From an uncultured Opitutaceae bacterium (lineage in GTDB: Bacteria > Verrucomicrobiota > Verrucomicrobiia > Opitutales > Opitutaceae): a DNA stretch of 64,000 nucleotides. Shown one piece after another: positions 53,021 to 61,562 of the stretch. Location of the stretch: NCBI GenBank assembly GCA_937902925.1, contig CALFNN010000105.1, positions 1-64,000 of the forward strand, given 5' to 3'. A program made the translations under genes and the position numbers. The notes under the pieces were generated by a model that had not been told where the DNA came from, did not search any database, and saw only the letters and a list, made by a program, of their open reading frames with translations. The stretch's first letter is position 1. Each line of letters begins with the position of its first letter.

Positions 53021-53568
53021 CCGCCGTCGCCTTCGATTCCACGGTGGCCGGCTTCACCGGCCGATTGCGGGCGTTTATCCGGCGGCGGGTGCGGGACGAC
53101 GCGACGGCCGACGATCTCACGCAGGAGACGATGCTGAAAGTCTTCCGCTCGCGCGCCTCGCTGCGCGACGGCCAGCGGCTGGAAGCATGGCTTTACCGGA
53201 TCGCGCGAACGACGCTGATCGATCACTACCGGCGCCAGCGGCCGAGCGAGGAATTACCGGCGGCCCTCGCGGCGGAACCGGCGGACGAGATGGCGGCGCT
53301 CCGGGCGGCGGTCGTGGCGTCGATGCGGCGGTTCCTCGAGGAATTGCCGGAGGCGTATCGGGAGCCGGTCCGGCTGGCGGAACTCGAGGGACTGCCGCTG
53401 GCCAAGATCGCGCTGCGCCTGAACCTTTCGCTGACGGCGGTGAAATCGCGCGTGCGGCGGGGCCGGGCGATGCTGAAGCAAAAGCTGCAGGATTGCTGCC
53501 GGTTCGAATTCGACCGGCTGGGCCACATGATCGGCTGGGAGCGGCGGCGGCCGGCGTGCTGCGCGTGA
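53017..53568 (+). CDS. SigZ-like ECF RNA polymerase sigma factor
   Basis: 183 residues. Region 2 (about 12-75; RRRVRDDATADDLTQETMLK, FRSRASLRDGQRLEAWLYRI) and region 4 (about 115-165; LPEAYREPVRLAELEGLPLA, KIALRLNLSLTAVKSRVRRG) are complete. Its tail has vicinal cysteines (QDCCRFEFDRLG and RRPACCA), which is typical of the ars-linked SigZ branch. No anti-sigma gene is adjacent. Translation is coupled to arsM. Cys pairs suggest direct arsenite sensing, but this is an inference. Confidence 0.88.
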   Translation: MTAVAFDSTVAGFTGRLRAFIRRRVRDDATADDLTQETMLKVFRSRASLRDGQRLEAWLYRIARTTLIDHYRRQRPSEELPAALAAEPADEMAALRAAVVASMRRFLEELPEAYREPVRLAELEGLPLAKIALRLNLSLTAVKSRVRRGRAMLKQKLQDCCRFEFDRLGHMIGWERRRPACCA

Positions 53569-53601
53569 CGATCGCGTGACGCCGCGGGATGGGGCTTGAT
53601 T

Positions 53602-53623
53602 CATATTCCCGAATGGGAATATG
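53602..53623. promoter_or_regulatory. Candidate ArsR operator
   Basis: CATATTCCC (53602-53610) and GGGAATATG (53615-53623) form a perfect inverted repeat with a GAAT spacer. It overlaps the annotated arsR start codon. Such ATAT-flanked palindromes are typical ArsR/SmtB binding sites. Confidence 0.75.
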
Positions 53624-54010
53624 CATGACCGCGTGGACCTGGTGAAAATCTATGAGTGCCTGTGCGACCGGACGCGGCTGCGGCTCCTGAACGTGCTGGC
53701 GCAGGGGCCGCTCTGCGTCTGCCACTTCCAGGAGATTTTGCGCGAGCCGCAGGTGAAGATTTCCAAGCACCTCGGCTACCTGCGCACGCGGGGGCTCGTG
53801 GCCTACGAGCGGCAGGGCAACTGGATGGTCTACGAACTGCCGGCGAAGCCCTCGCGCGAACTGCGGGCGAATCTCGCGTGCCTCCAGGATTGCGCGCGGG
53901 AGAACCCGGTGTTCCGGCGCGACCTCGCGCGCCTCGAAAAGCTCACGCCGAAATTCGCCGAGACCAGTCCGTGCGGCTGCCGGCCGGCCGCGAAGACGAC
54001 GGCGGGATGA
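53621..54010 (+). CDS. arsR: ArsR-family arsenic-responsive repressor
   Basis: 129 residues. The winged helix runs from about 8 to 90 (LVKIYECLCDRTRLRLLNVL, EILREPQVKISKHLGYLRTR). The As(III)-binding cysteines are in GPLCVCHFQ (Cys32, Cys34), with further Cys near the C-terminus (CLQDCAREN; SPCGCR). The start ATG lies inside the operator palindrome. A GTG at 53633 (VDLVKIYECL) would leave the operator upstream and gives the length most ArsR proteins have, so the true start may be there. It should repress this cluster until As(III) binds. Confidence 0.93.
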   Translation: MHDRVDLVKIYECLCDRTRLRLLNVLAQGPLCVCHFQEILREPQVKISKHLGYLRTRGLVAYERQGNWMVYELPAKPSRELRANLACLQDCARENPVFRRDLARLEKLTPKFAETSPCGCRPAAKTTAG

Positions 54011-54019
54011 TTTTATCCG

Positions 54020-54538
54020 ATGACTCCGAACACCAAGCCACCGCTCAAAGTCCTGATTCTCTGCACGGGCAACTCGGCCCGCTCGATCCTGGGCGAGTAT
54101 CTCCTGAGAAAAATCGGGCGCGGACGCTTCGAGACGTTCAGCGCCGGATCGAAGCCGACGGGGCGCGTGAATCCGCTCGCGGTGCGGGTGCTGCGCGAGA
54201 AATACGGGCTCGATGCGAGTGCGGCGCGCTCGAAATCGTGGGACGAGTTCAAGGGCGTGAAGTTCGATTTCGTGATCACGGTCTGCGACCACGCGCGCGA
54301 GGCCTGCCCGGTGTGGCCGGGGCAGCCGGTGCTGGCGCACTGGGGTTCGCCGGACCCGGCGGCAGTCGAGGGCACGGAGGAGGAAAAGCACTGGGCGTTT
54401 GTGCAGGTGGCGTCGCAGATCGCGCGGCGGGCCGAACTCCTTTGCGCGCTGCCGGAGGCAAAACTCCTCGACGGGCTCGCCGTGCGGGCGATCGGCGAGC
54501 AGGAAAAACTGGAAAACGAAACGGGAATGAAACGATGA
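54020..54538 (+). CDS. arsC: Arsenate reductase, low-molecular-weight phosphatase type
   Basis: 172 residues. The Cx5R loop is ILCTGNSARS (nucleophile Cys15). The redox cascade cysteines are Cys89 and Cys96 (VCDHAREACPVWPG), seven apart as in the thioredoxin-coupled ArsC of Staphylococcus and Bacillus. It reduces As(V) to As(III) for Acr3 export. It begins 9 bp after arsR and overlaps the next gene by 4 bp. Confidence 0.94.
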   Translation: MTPNTKPPLKVLILCTGNSARSILGEYLLRKIGRGRFETFSAGSKPTGRVNPLAVRVLREKYGLDASAARSKSWDEFKGVKFDFVITVCDHAREACPVWPGQPVLAHWGSPDPAAVEGTEEEKHWAFVQVASQIARRAELLCALPEAKLLDGLAVRAIGEQEKLENETGMKR

Positions 54539-55041
54539 ACTCCGATTCCACCAAGGAAACCTGCGGATGCGCGGCGCCGGAAGCCTTTGCGCCCGGCATG
54601 ACGGTATCGGCGTTGAAGGCGGCGCTGGCGGCGGCACCGGACCTTCCGCTCACGGCGCTCTGGCCGGATGGCGACCCGATCGAGGCGCATTTTCATGTCA
54701 CCGAGGTGGGCCGGGTGCAGAAGGATTTTGTCGATTGCGGCGGGACGGTGCGCCGGACCGTGACGTGCCTCCTGCAAACGTGGGTGGGCGACGACACGGA
54801 GCACCGCATCACGGCGGGCAAGCTCCTGAAGGCGTTCGAGCACGCGGCGCCGATCCTCGGCGGGGACGACCTGCCGGTGGAACTCGAATATGAGGCGTGC
54901 AACGTGATCCAGTTCACGGTGGCGGCGGTCGAGCGGGAGGCGGCGCGGCTCGTCATGCGATTGGGCGGGAAGCACACCGATTGCCTCGCCAAGGAATTGT
55001 GCGTGCCGTCGGCGCGCGCGGCGGGCGGCGGATGTTGCTAG
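54535..55041 (+). CDS. DUF6428 protein of the ars operon
   Basis: 168 residues. The core [20 protein letters not shown] then [20 protein letters not shown] matches DUF6428, a family seen in ars operons. Cysteines cluster at both ends ([14 protein letters not shown]), fitting soft-metal binding. Function is unknown; a chaperone or sensor of arsenic species is possible. It overlaps arsC by 4 bp and acr3 by 10 bp. Confidence 0.82.
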   Translation: MNSDSTKETCGCAAPEAFAPGMTVSALKAALAAAPDLPLTALWPDGDPIEAHFHVTEVGRVQKDFVDCGGTVRRTVTCLLQTWVGDDTEHRITAGKLLKAFEHAAPILGGDDLPVELEYEACNVIQFTVAAVEREAARLVMRLGGKHTDCLAKELCVPSARAAGGGCC

Positions 55042-56123
55042 CTGCAGTCCCGGGCGAAAGGCGCGACCTGAATCCGACCCTGAAAAAACTCTCGTTTCTC
55101 GACCGTTACCTGACGGCGTGGATTTTCCTCGCAATGGCGGCGGGAGTGCTGGCGGGACGGTTCCTGCCGGCGCTGCCCCGGCTCCTGACCGCGTGGAGCG
55201 TCGGGACGACGTCGATCCCGATCGCGGCGGGCTTGATCCTGATGATGTATCCGCCGCTCGCGAAGGTGCGCTACGAGGAACTGCCCGATGTGTTTCGCGA
55301 CAAGAAGGTGCTCCTGCTGTCGCTCGTGCAGAACTGGCTCGTGGGCCCGATCCTGATGTTCGCGCTCGCCGTGATTTTCCTGCGCGACCGGCCCGAGTAT
55401 TTCGCGGGGCTCGTCCTGATCGGGCTCGCCCGCTGCATCGCGATGGTGATCGTGTGGAACGATCTCGCCGAGGGGAGCCGGGAATATTGCGCGGGCCTCG
55501 TGGCCGCGAACGCGCTTTTCCAGGTCTTCTTTTTTGCGCCGATGGCGTGGCTCTTCTTGAAGGTGCTGCCGCCGCTCGTGGGCGTGACCCTGGGCGAACT
55601 GGACTTGTCGGGGGTGACGATCGGCGCCGTGGCGCAGAGCGTTTTTATCTACCTCGGAATTCCGTTTCTCGGCGGATTGGTGTCGCGGTTCGGCCTGCGG
55701 CGCGGGGGGCGGGTGGCCTGGTATGACGAAAAATTCCTGCCGGCGGTCAGCCCGGTCACGCTCGTGGCGCTCCTGTTCACGATTGTCGTCATGTTCAGCT
55801 TGAAGGGCGACACGGTCATGCGCATTCCGCTCGACGTGCTGCGGGTGGCGCTGCCGCTCGTCGTCTATTTCGGGATCATGTTTGTCGTCACGTTTTGGGC
55901 CAGCGTGCGGGCGGGGACCGACTACGCGCGGGCGGCGACCCTCGCGTTCACGGCGTCGGGGAATAACTTCGAACTGGCGATCGCGGTCGCGGTGGGGGTG
56001 TTTGGCATCGCCTCGGGGGCGGCGTTTGCGGCGGTGATCGGGCCGCTGGTCGAGGTGCCGGCGCTGATCGGACTTGTCAGCGTAGCGTTGGCTTGGAAAC
56101 GCCGGCTCGGTCGCGCAACGTGA
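55032..56123 (+). CDS. acr3: Acr3-type arsenite efflux transporter
   Basis: 363 residues with about ten membrane helices. The conserved functional Cys135 lies in [20 protein letters not shown] and the family segment [18 protein letters not shown] is present. It exports As(OH)3 by proton antiport. The ATG at 55032 overlaps the DUF6428 gene end by 10 bp. The preceding residues of the overlap are not conserved, and a later start near 55080 is possible. Confidence 0.94.
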   Translation: MLLAAVPGERRDLNPTLKKLSFLDRYLTAWIFLAMAAGVLAGRFLPALPRLLTAWSVGTTSIPIAAGLILMMYPPLAKVRYEELPDVFRDKKVLLLSLVQNWLVGPILMFALAVIFLRDRPEYFAGLVLIGLARCIAMVIVWNDLAEGSREYCAGLVAANALFQVFFFAPMAWLFLKVLPPLVGVTLGELDLSGVTIGAVAQSVFIYLGIPFLGGLVSRFGLRRGGRVAWYDEKFLPAVSPVTLVALLFTIVVMFSLKGDTVMRIPLDVLRVALPLVVYFGIMFVVTFWASVRAGTDYARAATLAFTASGNNFELAIAVAVGVFGIASGAAFAAVIGPLVEVPALIGLVSVALAWKRRLGRAT

Positions 56124-56130
56124 TGGCCGC

Positions 56131-56661
56131 ATGAGCGGTCAATCCATCCAAGTCGAACCCATGTCCGCCGCGGACTGGCCGGCGGTGGCGGCGATCTGGC
56201 GGGAAGGGATCGCCACGGGACACGCGACGTTCACGGCGGAGCCCGTGGCATCGTTCGCGGCATTTTGCGAAGGAAAGATCCCGATCGGGAACCTAGTGGC
56301 GCGAGACGCATCGGGCGGCGCCGTGGTCGGGTGGACGACGCTGTCGAAGGTGTCGAGTCGCTGCGTCTATGAAGGCGTGGGTGAACTGGGCGTCTATGTG
56401 GCGGCAGCGGCGCGGGGCCACGGGGTCGGAAGTGCGTTGATGCGCCAACTGATCGCGCGGACGGAGGCGGCGGGCATCTGGACCTTGCAGGCGGGGATTT
56501 TCCCGGAGAATGCCGGAAGCCTCGCGTTGCACGCGCGGCATGGCTTCCGCGAAGTCGGCCGCCGGGAACGGATCGGAAAGATGACGCACGGGCCGCGGGC
56601 GGGACAGTGGCGCGACGTGTTGCTGCTGGAGCGACGGAGCCCGGTGGCGGGACGGGATTGA
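56131..56661 (+). CDS. GNAT acetyltransferase, ArsN/PAT-like
   Basis: 176 residues. The acetyl-CoA motif is AAAARGHGVGSALM and the family block PENAGSLALHARHGFREVG is typical of phosphinothricin/methionine-sulfoximine acetyltransferases and of the ArsN1 enzymes that detoxify arsinothricin. Direct position after acr3 (7 bp) supports an ArsN role, inactivating organoarsenical antibiotics. Phosphinothricin or other amines are alternatives. Confidence 0.82.
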   Translation: MSGQSIQVEPMSAADWPAVAAIWREGIATGHATFTAEPVASFAAFCEGKIPIGNLVARDASGGAVVGWTTLSKVSSRCVYEGVGELGVYVAAAARGHGVGSALMRQLIARTEAAGIWTLQAGIFPENAGSLALHARHGFREVGRRERIGKMTHGPRAGQWRDVLLLERRSPVAGRD

Positions 56662-56721
56662 GCGCGGTTTCGCCGGATAAAAGTTGAAAGTTGAAAGCGG
56701 CCTGCGACCGTGATCGTTCGC

Positions 56722-57315
56722 ATGAAACTGGACATTCCGCCGGGCGACTTCGCCGGCTACATTTTTGACCTCGATGGGACGCTCGTCGACACGATGCCGC
56801 TGCATTACCGGGCGTGGGACGAGGCGATGCGGTCGGTCGGGCTCAAGTGCCCGCTCGACGAGGAGTTGTTTTATTCCCTTGGCGGAGTGCCGACCCTGAA
56901 GGTCGCGGAATTGATCGCGAAACACTACGGGCTGTCGGTCGACCCGCACGCCGTGTTCGACCACAAGGAGGCGCTCTTCAAAGCGATTCAGAAAGACGCG
57001 AAGCTGATCGAGCCCGTGGTGGCGATCGCGCGGCGGGTGGCGCAGACGCACCCGGTGGCGATCGCCTCGGGCGGCCCGCGGGACATCGTGCGAAAATCGC
57101 TCGAACTGGCCGGGCTCGCGCCGCTCTTCAAGGTGGTCGTGACGCCGGAGGATGTGGTGCACGGGAAGCCGGCGCCGGACATGTTCCTGCTCGCGGCGCA
57201 AAAAATGGGCGTGACGCCGGAGCAATGCCTCGTGTTCGAGGACGCCGAACCCGGCATGCGGGCGGCGACGGCGGCCGGGATGAAGTTTGTCCGCGTGCCG
57301 AGCAGGCGGAAGTGA
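56722..57315 (+). CDS. HAD-superfamily phosphatase, beta-phosphoglucomutase-like
   Basis: 197 residues from the ATG at 56722; a GTG at 56710 is an alternative. Motif I FDLDGTLVDTM, a small helical cap, motif II ASGG (in AIASGGPRDIV), motif III Lys in VVHGKPAPDMF and motif IV FEDAEPGM. The cap and the DGTLVDTMPLHYRAWDEA stretch fit the beta-phosphoglucomutase/sugar-phosphate phosphatase subgroup (YqaB-like). Substrate unknown. It is preceded by AGTTGAAAGTTGAAAG, a simple direct repeat at 56685-56700. Confidence 0.88.
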   Translation: MKLDIPPGDFAGYIFDLDGTLVDTMPLHYRAWDEAMRSVGLKCPLDEELFYSLGGVPTLKVAELIAKHYGLSVDPHAVFDHKEALFKAIQKDAKLIEPVVAIARRVAQTHPVAIASGGPRDIVRKSLELAGLAPLFKVVVTPEDVVHGKPAPDMFLLAAQKMGVTPEQCLVFEDAEPGMRAATAAGMKFVRVPSRRK

Positions 57316-57334
57316 GCGACGGCCGCGGCGAGGA

Positions 57335-58462
57335 TTATTCGTCGTAGCGGTGGATGCTGACGGTGTCGCCGACTTTCAGGGTGGCGGTCGTGGCGGCATC
57401 GGCGTAGTTGCGGGCGAACCAGAAGAAGCCCTCGGCACTCGGAAAGGCGACCCACTCGCCGCGCTTCACGCTGTCGAAATCACGGCCGTAACGCACCCGG
57501 TAGGCGTGGCCGTGCGCCGAAAATTGAAACCAGGTCATGCCGCGGATCCCGGCGGTGACGAAATCCGCGGGCTGGGCATCGATGACGAAGTTGCCATAGA
57601 CGCCGTCGATTTCGGTGACGTGGGCCTCGAAGCCATGTCCGTCCGCGTGGAGCGCGACCTGGGAGGGCTGGGCCGCGGGGGCGACGGTGACATCGAAATA
57701 ATCGCGGCCGGGCGCCGGCGGCGGGAGCTGGTTGCGGCCGAGGTCGAGCCAGGTGTTCAGCGCGCGGAGGGCGGCGAGGCGCTCCGCGGCGTTGACGTTG
57801 ACGTGGCCGTTGCGGGAGACGCGAAAGAGAACCGGCCGCAACGGCGGGGGAAAATCGCCGGGGCGCAACTTGGTCGTGAGGTAGGCGATCGGACCGTCGA
57901 GCTCGGTTTGGTTGCTCAGAAAAAGCAGGGGCATCTGCGGCGTGAGGCTGAGACCGGCATTGGCGGCGTTCTCGGTCATCTCGAGCGCGGCGCCAACGGC
58001 GGCGGCCCCGGCGTAACGGCGCGGCTCCTCCGGGACGCGCTCGGCCATGAGGGTGACGATGAGCCCGCCCATCGACTCGCCCTCGAGCAGCACGCGGTCG
58101 GGTGTGCCGAATTTTTTCTCGATGTAGTCGCGGAGCGAGTCGAGGTCGGCGATGGCATCGGCGATGATGGTGCCGTTGCGGCGGTAGCTCGTTTTCGCAA
58201 CGATCCAGCCTTCGTCGAGCAGCGTGCGGTAGGCGAGGTCATCCGGCGACAGATCGGCGACGAGCGGTCCGCCCGCCTCGCGGTAGCCGTGCGCCAGGAG
58301 GAGAAGGTGCGCGTTCCAGTGCGCGGGACGAGCGAGGGTGAACTTGGCGCCGGCGATCTCGCCGGTCTCGAGCGTGACCGGAGCGGCGCGAAGCCCGACC
58401 ATGGGAAGGAAGGAGACGACGAGCGCAGCGATGCGGAGAAATGAAGAATGGCTGCAACGCAT
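57335..58462 (-). CDS. Exported alpha/beta hydrolase fused to a SAM-hydroxide-adenosyltransferase-like domain
   Basis: 375 residues. The signal peptide (FLRIAALVVSFLPMVGLRAA) predicts export. The hydrolase part (about 30-235) has the oxyanion stretch LLAHGYR and nucleophile LLEGESMGGLIV. The C-terminal part (about 255-375) contains DGVYGNFVIDAQPADFV and FPSAEGFFWFARNYADAATT. It resembles the barrel domain at the C-terminus of fluorinase/SAM hydroxide adenosyltransferase proteins. The usual N-terminal catalytic half of that family is absent. Substrate unknown. Confidence 0.72.
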   Translation of the reverse strand: MRCSHSSFLRIAALVVSFLPMVGLRAAPVTLETGEIAGAKFTLARPAHWNAHLLLLAHGYREAGGPLVADLSPDDLAYRTLLDEGWIVAKTSYRRNGTIIADAIADLDSLRDYIEKKFGTPDRVLLEGESMGGLIVTLMAERVPEEPRRYAGAAAVGAALEMTENAANAGLSLTPQMPLLFLSNQTELDGPIAYLTTKLRPGDFPPPLRPVLFRVSRNGHVNVNAAERLAALRALNTWLDLGRNQLPPPAPGRDYFDVTVAPAAQPSQVALHADGHGFEAHVTEIDGVYGNFVIDAQPADFVTAGIRGMTWFQFSAHGHAYRVRYGRDFDSVKRGEWVAFPSAEGFFWFARNYADAATTATLKVGDTVSIHRYDE

Positions 58463-58515
58463 GGGGCGATATTTGGGGCTTTCGCGCGGCTGTCGAATCG
58501 TGTTCGAGTGTTGGG

Positions 58516-59607
58516 ATGAATTACGAGTCGCTCGTCAAACCCGCCGTGCGGACGCAACCGGTCTACGAGCCGGGCAAGCCGATCGAATACGTCGCACGCG
58601 AACTCGGGCTCGATCCGGCGGGCATCATCAAGCTCGCGTCGAACGAGAATCCGTTCGGGCCGTCGCCGCGGGCGGTGGCGGCGGCGAAGCGGGCGCTGGA
58701 GGAGGGCGAACTTTATCCCGACGGCGGATGCTTTGCGCTGCGGCAGAAGCTGGCGCAGCGGTGGGGCTTGGGGGCGGACCAGTTCATCATTGGCAACGGC
58801 TCGAACGAGATCATCGAACTGCTCGGGCATGCGTTTGTCGGCGCGGGCGACGAGGTGGTGATGGGCGCGCCGGCCTTCGTGGTTTATAAACTGGTTACGC
58901 TGCTGTTTGGGGCGAAGGCGGTCGAGGTGCCGCTCGTGAATCACCGGCACGATCTGGCGCGAATTGCGGCGGCGATCACGCCGCGGACGAAACTGGTTTT
59001 CGTCTGCAGTCCGAACAACCCGACGGGGACGGCGAACACGGAGGCGGAACTGCTCGCGTTTGCGCGGGCGCTGCCGGAACACGTCGTCGGAGTCTTCGAC
59101 GAGGCCTATGCGGAGTTTTTGGAAAAGGCGCCGGACCTGCGTCCGCTGCTGACGGAGGGACGGAAGGTCGTATGCCTGCGGACCTTTTCAAAAATCTACG
59201 GGCTCGCGTCGCTGCGCGTGGGTTATGGCTACGGCAGTGCGGAAGTTTGTGCGCTCCTGAACCGCGTGCGGCAGCCGTTCAACGTGAACGCGATCGCGCA
59301 GGCGGCGGCCGTGGCGGCGCTCGACGACGACGAGTTCGCCGGGCGATGCGCGCGGGAAAATCGCGCCGGGCTGGTGCAGCTGGAGGCGGGCTGCCGGAAG
59401 CTGGGACTCGAGACAGTGCCGAGCGTGGCGAACTTCATGCTCGTGAAAGTGGGCGACGGCGGACGCGTGTTCGAAGCGCTGCAGCGTCGCGGGGTGATCG
59501 TGCGGCCGGTCAAGTCCTACGGGATGCCGGAATGGGTGCGCGTGACCGTCGGAACCCGAGAGCAGAACGAGCGGCTGCTCGGGGAATTGGAAGCGGCGAT
59601 CCGCTAG
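58516..59607 (+). CDS. hisC: Histidinol-phosphate aminotransferase
   Basis: 363 residues from the ATG at 58516. Family motifs are KLASNENPFGPSP, GNGSNEIIELL, CSPNNPTGT, FDEAYAEF and the PLP lysine in RTFSKIYGLASLRVGYG. It catalyses the imidazole-acetol-phosphate/histidinol-phosphate transamination in histidine synthesis and may also accept aromatic substrates. It stands outside a his operon. Its 3' end overlaps the convergent TPR gene by 4 bp. Confidence 0.93.
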   Translation: MNYESLVKPAVRTQPVYEPGKPIEYVARELGLDPAGIIKLASNENPFGPSPRAVAAAKRALEEGELYPDGGCFALRQKLAQRWGLGADQFIIGNGSNEIIELLGHAFVGAGDEVVMGAPAFVVYKLVTLLFGAKAVEVPLVNHRHDLARIAAAITPRTKLVFVCSPNNPTGTANTEAELLAFARALPEHVVGVFDEAYAEFLEKAPDLRPLLTEGRKVVCLRTFSKIYGLASLRVGYGYGSAEVCALLNRVRQPFNVNAIAQAAAVAALDDDEFAGRCARENRAGLVQLEAGCRKLGLETVPSVANFMLVKVGDGGRVFEALQRRGVIVRPVKSYGMPEWVRVTVGTREQNERLLGELEAAIR

Positions 59608-61271
59608 AGGCGGGTCGGGACAGGCGGGGATTTCTCCAAGGCGACGCGAATGGCCTCGAGCGCGGCGGGACGCTCGGAGGAAAACAGGAAGAGGTCGCTG
59701 CCCAGTTTGTGTTGTGCGACGAGAAGCACGTCCGGCGAGGGCCGGCGCATGGTGACGAGGCGGCGGAGGTGCGCGGGTAGTTCGTCGATCCGATTCAAAT
59801 TGAGGTCGAGTTCGACGAGCTGCGTGAGCGCGGCTTGGTTGAGGGGATCGGCGGCCACGGCGCGGAGCAGCGTCAGGCGGGCCTGCTCAGCAGCATCGAC
59901 CGCCGCGAGGCGTTTGGCGATCGCGAGGAGGTTTTCCACGCGGAGGTCGGAGTGATTGAGGAAGTTCGAAAGGAAAAGCTGCGCCGCCTCGGTGTCGCCA
60001 AGGCCATAGTGGGCGATCGCCTGCAAGCTGCCCAAGAGCGTGGCGTAGCGGGTGTCCCAACCGGGATTGTCGTGCAGGAGTGCCCGGGTCGTGTCGAGTG
60101 CAGCACGATAATCCCGGGCGACGATGAGCGATTCCACGACGAGGATCGCGTGCGCTTCCGGCGGGAGATTATGAGACCGAGCCTGGTCGGCGACACGTCG
60201 GGCGAGCGTGACGTCACCGGTATCGGCGGCAAAATCGGCCAGGGTAAGGAGCGCAGTGGCGTCCGCGGGAAAATCGCGCAACAGGGCGGCAGCTTCGCGG
60301 GCGACCCGGTCGCGTTCGCCGGCGCGGTGGTAGGCATGGAGCAACTCGATGCGCGGCCCGGGCAGGGCGGGATGGGCGATTTGGAATCCCAAACTGAGGC
60401 GGCGAGCTTCGTCGGGCCGATCGCGCTCGCCCAAGCGCGTCACAAGCTCGGCGTGAATTTCACTGTCGTCGGGCAGTTCGCTGGCGAGCGCGCGGAGTTG
60501 GAGCAGGGCAAGTTCGCAATAGCCGCGTTCCCAACCGATCCGTGCTTCAAGCAGGCGACCGTCGCGGGAAAAGGGAAGCCGCGGCTCCGCGTGGAGAAAA
60601 TCGTCCGCTCGATCGTAGTTGCCGCGAAAATAACTGGCGGTCGCCGCCGCGAGGGCGAAGAGACGCTGGCATTCGTCGGGGACGCGAGAGCGGGCAAGGG
60701 AAGCTTGGGCCAGGGCGACGACCCGAGCGTCCTGCTGCTCGCGCAGGAGGAAAGCGAGGAGCGATTGCAAATACGCGGGATCGTCCGCGTGGAATTTGAG
60801 CCCCTCCAAGAGAACCTGTTGCGCCGTGTTGCTCCGACCGGCCTCGACCAGCAACTGGGCGAGCAACAACCGGCCATCGCGATTGGCCGGGGAATACGCC
60901 ACGCCTGTGCGAACCAAGAGCAATGCCTCGAGGCGCCGGCCTTGGCCGAGGGATTTTTGCGCATCGGCAACATCCCGATTCCCGAGCGCCATCCGGTAAT
61001 ACCCCCAGCGCGACGGCACCACGAGATCGAGAAATGAAACCGACACGACGCGCTGGCCAAAGTAGACAAAGAGGAAGAAAACGGTGGCCGCTGCGAGATA
61101 AAGCAGAATGGGACCGCCGAGCGCAAAGACTGCAACGCGCAACCAGAGAACTCTGCCGGATCGACTGGTTTCCCCGGGGTGAGCGGTTCGAAAAAAAGAC
61201 CGCAGGAAGTGCGGCCGTCGTGAAGCGGTCGACGAGACGTCACTCAGAGGCGGGGACTTCCGACGATTCAT
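59604..61271 (-). CDS. Membrane-anchored TPR-repeat protein
   Basis: 555 residues from the ATG at 61271. A basic N-terminus precedes one membrane helix (about 44-70; VAVFALGGPILLYLAAATVF), then about 12 TPR-like helical pairs (for example RLLLAQLLVEAGRSNTAQQV, ALLTLADFAADTGDVTLARR). It is probably a periplasm-facing scaffold. Similar proteins often accompany exopolysaccharide loci (PEP-CTERM/EpsH systems). It lies divergent from the polysaccharide export genes. Confidence 0.85.
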   Translation of the reverse strand: MNRRKSPPLSDVSSTASRRPHFLRSFFRTAHPGETSRSGRVLWLRVAVFALGGPILLYLAAATVFFLFVYFGQRVVSVSFLDLVVPSRWGYYRMALGNRDVADAQKSLGQGRRLEALLLVRTGVAYSPANRDGRLLLAQLLVEAGRSNTAQQVLLEGLKFHADDPAYLQSLLAFLLREQQDARVVALAQASLARSRVPDECQRLFALAAATASYFRGNYDRADDFLHAEPRLPFSRDGRLLEARIGWERGYCELALLQLRALASELPDDSEIHAELVTRLGERDRPDEARRLSLGFQIAHPALPGPRIELLHAYHRAGERDRVAREAAALLRDFPADATALLTLADFAADTGDVTLARRVADQARSHNLPPEAHAILVVESLIVARDYRAALDTTRALLHDNPGWDTRYATLLGSLQAIAHYGLGDTEAAQLFLSNFLNHSDLRVENLLAIAKRLAAVDAAEQARLTLLRAVAADPLNQAALTQLVELDLNLNRIDELPAHLRRLVTMRRPSPDVLLVAQHKLGSDLFLFSSERPAALEAIRVALEKSPPVPTRL

Positions 61272-61562
61272 TGTAACTGCTTGGCGAGGCGGTCGTCTGT
61301 CTGGCCTACCGTGCCGGGAAAACTTTAGGTTACGCGACAAAAATAACCCTTGCGCCGGTAAATATGTTGCACTTCCCTCCCCCTCGAATCTGTCCGTTCG
61401 ATTGTTGAACTGCCGTCATGCGCGTGGCCTCTGGCTACACCGAAAATTGGATGCCAAGCGCGTGGCAGGGTGTTCATTAGCTGGGTCGAATTGGCAACAA
61501 TTCTGCTTTTCAAAGCACAAGTCAGCGACTAGACAGTCAGGTCATCTCTAACACTCACCCAC

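Noticed and set aside
56685-56700. AGTTGAAAGTTGAAAG direct repeat as an operator
   Set aside because: A short simple repeat with a loosely similar TTTAACTCTCAACTG near 9131; not enough to support a specific function.
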